Assembly: GCF_004340685.1 (NCBI RefSeq)
Contig: NZ_SLUN01000017.1
Coordinates: 57,580-121,579 of the forward strand
Direction: 5' to 3'
DNA length: 64,000 nucleotides
Source of the DNA: Hydrogenispora ethanolica
GTDB taxonomy: Bacteria; Bacillota; UBA4882; UBA8346
Shown here: one piece after another, positions 61,454 through 64,000 of the stretch
Position numbering within the stretch: position 1 is the first letter of the stretch
Layout of the letters: every line of letters begins with the position of its first letter
Position numbers and translations under genes: made by a program
The notes under the pieces: generated by a model
Seen by the model: the letters and a program-made list of their open reading frames with translations, nothing else
Database searches by the model: none
Told to the model about the DNA's origin: nothing

Positions 61454-63384
61454 GCGAGGAGCGTGACGCGTTCAAAAAACCGGACCGGGGATTGTCCGGG
61501 AACCGGCCGGGGAGCGGTTTCTTCAGCGGCCGCAACCCGCTGGGAATGCCGGGCGAAAAGCCCAAGAATTTCAACCGTACCTTGAAACGGCTGATCGATT
61601 ATCTGAAACCGCAACGTTTCCGGTTATTGGCGGTGCTGGCCGCCGCCATCCTGGGGTCGTTCTTCAATATCGTCAGCCCGAAGCTCCTGGGCAGAGCCAC
61701 CACCAAGCTCTTCGAAGGGTTGGTCCTGAAGTTGCGGGGCATTCCGGGAGCGGGAATCGATTTCGCAGCGATTTTCCGGATCGTGCTCCTGCTGGTGGCG
61801 CTCTATCTTCTCAGCGCCCTCTTCCTCTATCTGCAGCAGTTCATCATGGCCGGCGTGGCCCAACGGACCGTCTTCGACCTGCGCAATGCGGTCCAGGACC
61901 GGCTGTCCCGCTTGCCGCTGCAGTTCTTCGATTCACGGACCCACGGCGAGATTCTGAGCCGGGTCACCAATGATATCGATACCATCAGCACCACCTTGCA
62001 GCAGAGTCTGACCCAATTGATCACGGCGCTGGTGACCGTGGCCGGCGTGGTCATCATGATGCTGACGATCAACGTCTGGCTGACCCTGCTCACGCTGATC
62101 ACCCTGCCGCTCATCATCCTGGCCACCAAGGCGATCGCCTCGCGCTCCCAAAAACACTTTTCCGGCCAGCAAGCGGCGCTCGGCCGTTTGAACGGCCACG
62201 TCGAAGAGATGTATACCGGCCACCCGATCGTCAAGGCCTTCGGCCGCGAATCTGAATCGATCGCCGCATTCAACGCGGTCAATGAGCAATTGTATCAGTC
62301 GGCCTGGCGGGCCCAGTACATCTCCAGCATGATCATGCCGCTGATGACCTTCATTAATAACCTCGGATATGTGTTGATCAGCGTGGTCGGCGGCATTCTG
62401 GTGACCGGCCGGGCTTTGGCCATCGGCGACATCCAGGCCTTTGTCCAATATTCGCGGCAGTTCACCCAGCCGATCAACCAGACCGCCAACATCGCCAACA
62501 TCCTCCAATCGACGGTGGCGGCGGCGGAACGCGTCTTCGAACTGCTCGACGAGGCCGAGGAGATCCCGGACGCCGAGTCCGCCAAGGTACTCGACCTGCC
62601 GCAAGGGGCGGTCCGCTTCGAGGGGGTCCGGTTCGGCTACAAACCGGAAGTTCCGCTGATCGAAAACATGAATATCGACGTTCAACCGGGCCAGACCATC
62701 GCCATCGTCGGCCCGACCGGGGCCGGCAAGACGACACTGGTCAACTTATTGATGCGGTTCTACGAGATCGGCGGCGGCCGGATCACCGTGGACGGCGTGG
62801 ATATCCGGGAGATCCGCCGTTCCTCCCTGCGCCGGATCTTCGGCATGGTGCTCCAGGATACCTGGCTCTTTCACGGCACGATCCAGGAGAATATCGCCTA
62901 CGGCAAAGAGGGCGCCTCCCCCGCGGAAGTGGTCCGGGCCGCCAAGGCCGCTCACGCCGACCATTTCATCAGGGCGTTGCCCGACGGCTACCAGACGCTC
63001 CTCAACGAAGAGGCCTCCAACATCTCCCAGGGCGAGAAACAGTTGTTGACCATCGCCCGGGCCTTTTTGGCCGATCCGGCCATTTTGATCCTGGACGAGG
63101 CGACCAGCAGCGTCGACACCCGGACCGAGGTCCATATCCAGAAGGCCATGCGCGAACTGATGAAGGACCGGACCAGCTTCGTCATTGCCCACCGGCTCTC
63201 CACCATCCGCGACGCCGATCTGATTCTGGTGATGAACCAGGGCAAAATCATTGAGATGGGAACCCATCAAGCGCTCCTGGCGAAGCACGGTTTTTACGCC
63301 GATCTCTACCATAGCCAATTCAGCGGAACCCCTCCCGGCGCAGCGCCGCCCCCGGAGGACGGGTATGTGCTCAAACCGGTTTAG
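61450..63384 (+). CDS. ABC exporter subunit with canonical Walker B (BmrD/LmrD-like half)
   Basis: 644 residues from a TTG that overlaps the stop of the first subunit (GAGGAGGAG upstream). A 45-residue Gly/Pro/Arg-rich cytoplasmic N-terminus precedes six helices. NBD: Walker A GPTGAGKTT, Walker B LILDEATSSVD with catalytic Glu, H-loop IAHRLST, but the signature motif is degenerate, ISQGEKQ in place of LSGGQ. It therefore complements the first subunit: its Walker site and the partner's signature build the one active ATP site. Exports drugs or lipids; the cargo is unknown. Confidence 0.92.
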   Translation: MSEERDAFKKPDRGLSGNRPGSGFFSGRNPLGMPGEKPKNFNRTLKRLIDYLKPQRFRLLAVLAAAILGSFFNIVSPKLLGRATTKLFEGLVLKLRGIPGAGIDFAAIFRIVLLLVALYLLSALFLYLQQFIMAGVAQRTVFDLRNAVQDRLSRLPLQFFDSRTHGEILSRVTNDIDTISTTLQQSLTQLITALVTVAGVVIMMLTINVWLTLLTLITLPLIILATKAIASRSQKHFSGQQAALGRLNGHVEEMYTGHPIVKAFGRESESIAAFNAVNEQLYQSAWRAQYISSMIMPLMTFINNLGYVLISVVGGILVTGRALAIGDIQAFVQYSRQFTQPINQTANIANILQSTVAAAERVFELLDEAEEIPDAESAKVLDLPQGAVRFEGVRFGYKPEVPLIENMNIDVQPGQTIAIVGPTGAGKTTLVNLLMRFYEIGGGRITVDGVDIREIRRSSLRRIFGMVLQDTWLFHGTIQENIAYGKEGASPAEVVRAAKAAHADHFIRALPDGYQTLLNEEASNISQGEKQLLTIARAFLADPAILILDEATSSVDTRTEVHIQKAMRELMKDRTSFVIAHRLSTIRDADLILVMNQGKIIEMGTHQALLAKHGFYADLYHSQFSGTPPGAAPPPEDGYVLKPV

Positions 63385-63451
63385 CCGCTTCGCGCGGCTG
63401 CTTTTCACGGGCGAACGACCCGGGGCCCGGCTTCGCCCGCTCATAGAAAAA

Positions 63452-63489
63452 TCCCGGCAGCCTCCGCTGGTACGCGTTGGCTGCCGGGA
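63452..63489 (+). terminator. terminator of the ABC exporter operon
   Basis: TCCCGGCAGCC / GGCTGCCGGGA perfect 11-bp stem followed by TTTTGTTTT, 68 bases after the stop. Confidence 0.9.
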
Positions 63490-63605
63490 TTTTGTTTTCA
63501 GAGTATCAAATTTACTCGGCAAACACCCTATTGTTCTGTACCACCAAGTAGTCCCCCACCCCAGTATAGCTGGGGCAATCGAAAGGATGAAAATAAGCCA
63601 TTTTT

Positions 63606-63708
63606 ATTCTCCCGCAGAGGCGCAAAGACGCAGAGTTTTTAATATGATAATCCCCTCAATCATTAGTATTCGTTCTTTCTCTGCGTCTCCGCGTCTTGGC
63701 GGGAAGAT
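63606..63708. repeat. palindromic repeat family C, copy 2
   Basis: Left arm ATTCTCCCGCAGAGGCGCAA plus GACGCAGAG; right arm CTCTGCGTCTCCGCGTCTTG plus GCGGGAAGAT. The arms match those at 53613-53700; the A/T-rich centre differs. Confidence 0.75.
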
Positions 63709-63764
63709 TATTCTTTTAGATTTATTTTTCCCTGTTGATACATGATTCATTTTTAGATAGGAAT

Positions 63765-63891
63765 GAAGGATAAGTCATGACGCCTATGGACCTAACCCTC
63801 GCCCTTCCCCGGAGCAGCCTATGAAAGAAGATGATTCAAGGGGAAGGGTAACCTTGGGCTTCGAACTCAAAAAGCTGACTTTCCCCCGAAT
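63765..63891 (+). repeat. structured repeat family B, copy 3, interrupted
   Basis: Begins with the same GAAGGATAAGTCATG...CTATGG...CCTAACCCTCG stretch as 26322-26369. It then has its own 9-bp hairpin CCCTTCCCC / GGGGAAGGG (63802-63848) and ends ...TTTCCCCCGAA, where the copy at 26 kb reads CTCCCCGATTCGGG. The IS3-type end begins at that point. Confidence 0.6.
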
Positions 63892-64000
63892 TGCTAGACA
63901 CTCAGAAGAGGATGTACAATACATCATAAGGAGCTGAGTGAAAATGGCAAAAGAGAAACGGGTATTTACAAAAGAGTTCAAAGAGCAAGCCGTACAACTC
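63892..64000 (+). mobile_element. left end of an IS3-type insertion sequence
   Basis: TGCTAGACACTCAGAAGAGG has the TG-start and TAGACACT-like form of many IS3-family ends. It stands 52 bases ahead of an OrfA-like start codon. The right end lies beyond the window, so size and target duplication cannot be checked. Confidence 0.65.
63944..64000 (+). CDS. IS3-family transposase OrfA, N-terminus only
   Basis: The visible 19 residues, MAKEKRVFTKEFKEQAVQL, match the start of IS3-type OrfA proteins, whose helix-turn-helix binds the element ends (pattern R-x-F/Y-S/T-x-E-F-K). AAGGAGCTGAGTGAAA precedes the ATG. The gene runs past base 64000; a separate OrfB integrase would follow. Confidence 0.8.
   Translation, partial: MAKEKRVFTKEFKEQAVQL

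Overview
The window reads as chromosomal DNA of an endospore-forming, saccharolytic member of the Bacillota (Firmicutes). The grounds are a GerA-type germinant receptor operon, YesM/YesN-type sensor-regulator pairs, strong TTGACA/TATAAT-like promoters, many AGGAGG ribosome sites and several TTG starts. The high GC content (by eye), the many sugar ABC transporters and the long palindromic repeats fit a deep-branching clostridial-type lineage such as the Hydrogenispora/Limnochordia group. That placement is inference only. No rRNA, tRNA or CRISPR array was recognised.

Layout. 1-15 kb: an LD-carboxypeptidase cut by the window edge, a gerA-gerB-gerC receptor operon, a DUF4145 protein, an M48 membrane protease, gpmI, a shortened LysE-type exporter, an orphan SsuA-like binding protein, a CheY-like protein, a TetR regulator and a chemoreceptor. 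15-22 kb: one leftward cluster made of a binding protein, an ATPase, a fused permease, a YesM kinase and a YesN regulator. 22-26 kb: an aldo/keto reductase and an ABC exporter. 27-38 kb: a sugar ABC transporter (binding protein plus two permeases), a NarL-type two-component system, a GH94 phosphorylase, a GH105 hydrolase and a secreted LamG-like protein. 38-45 kb: an LplA-type binding protein, two AraC regulators and a GH28 pectinase; with GH105 these suggest pectin/oligogalacturonide use. 45-56 kb: an amino-sugar PTS region with GH18, a separate IIA, nagA, a DUF7916 TIM-barrel protein, nagE (IICB), a GlcT-like antiterminator, ptsI and ptsH. 57-63 kb: a LysM L,D-transpeptidase, a cyclophilin and a heterodimeric ABC exporter. 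The right edge enters an IS3-type element.

The PTS region forms a coherent circuit. Both nagE and ptsI are preceded by a consensus promoter, then a sequence that folds like a BglG/GlcT antiterminator site, then an overlapping intrinsic terminator. The gene for the matching antiterminator lies between them. Phosphate would pass from EI to HPr to IIA to the NagE IIB domain, and NagA would deacetylate the imported GlcNAc-6-P.

The most unusual content is between genes. Four intergenic arrays (about 26.6, 35.6, 56.2 and 58.3 kb) share an exact 21-bp period with different unit sequences. Two of them carry DnaA-box sequences (TTATCCACA/TTATTCACA and one-mismatch forms) at 21- or 42-bp steps, close to two turns of B-DNA. 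Several other dispersed palindromic repeat families occur. In one of them, two copies keep the same hairpin through compensatory base changes.
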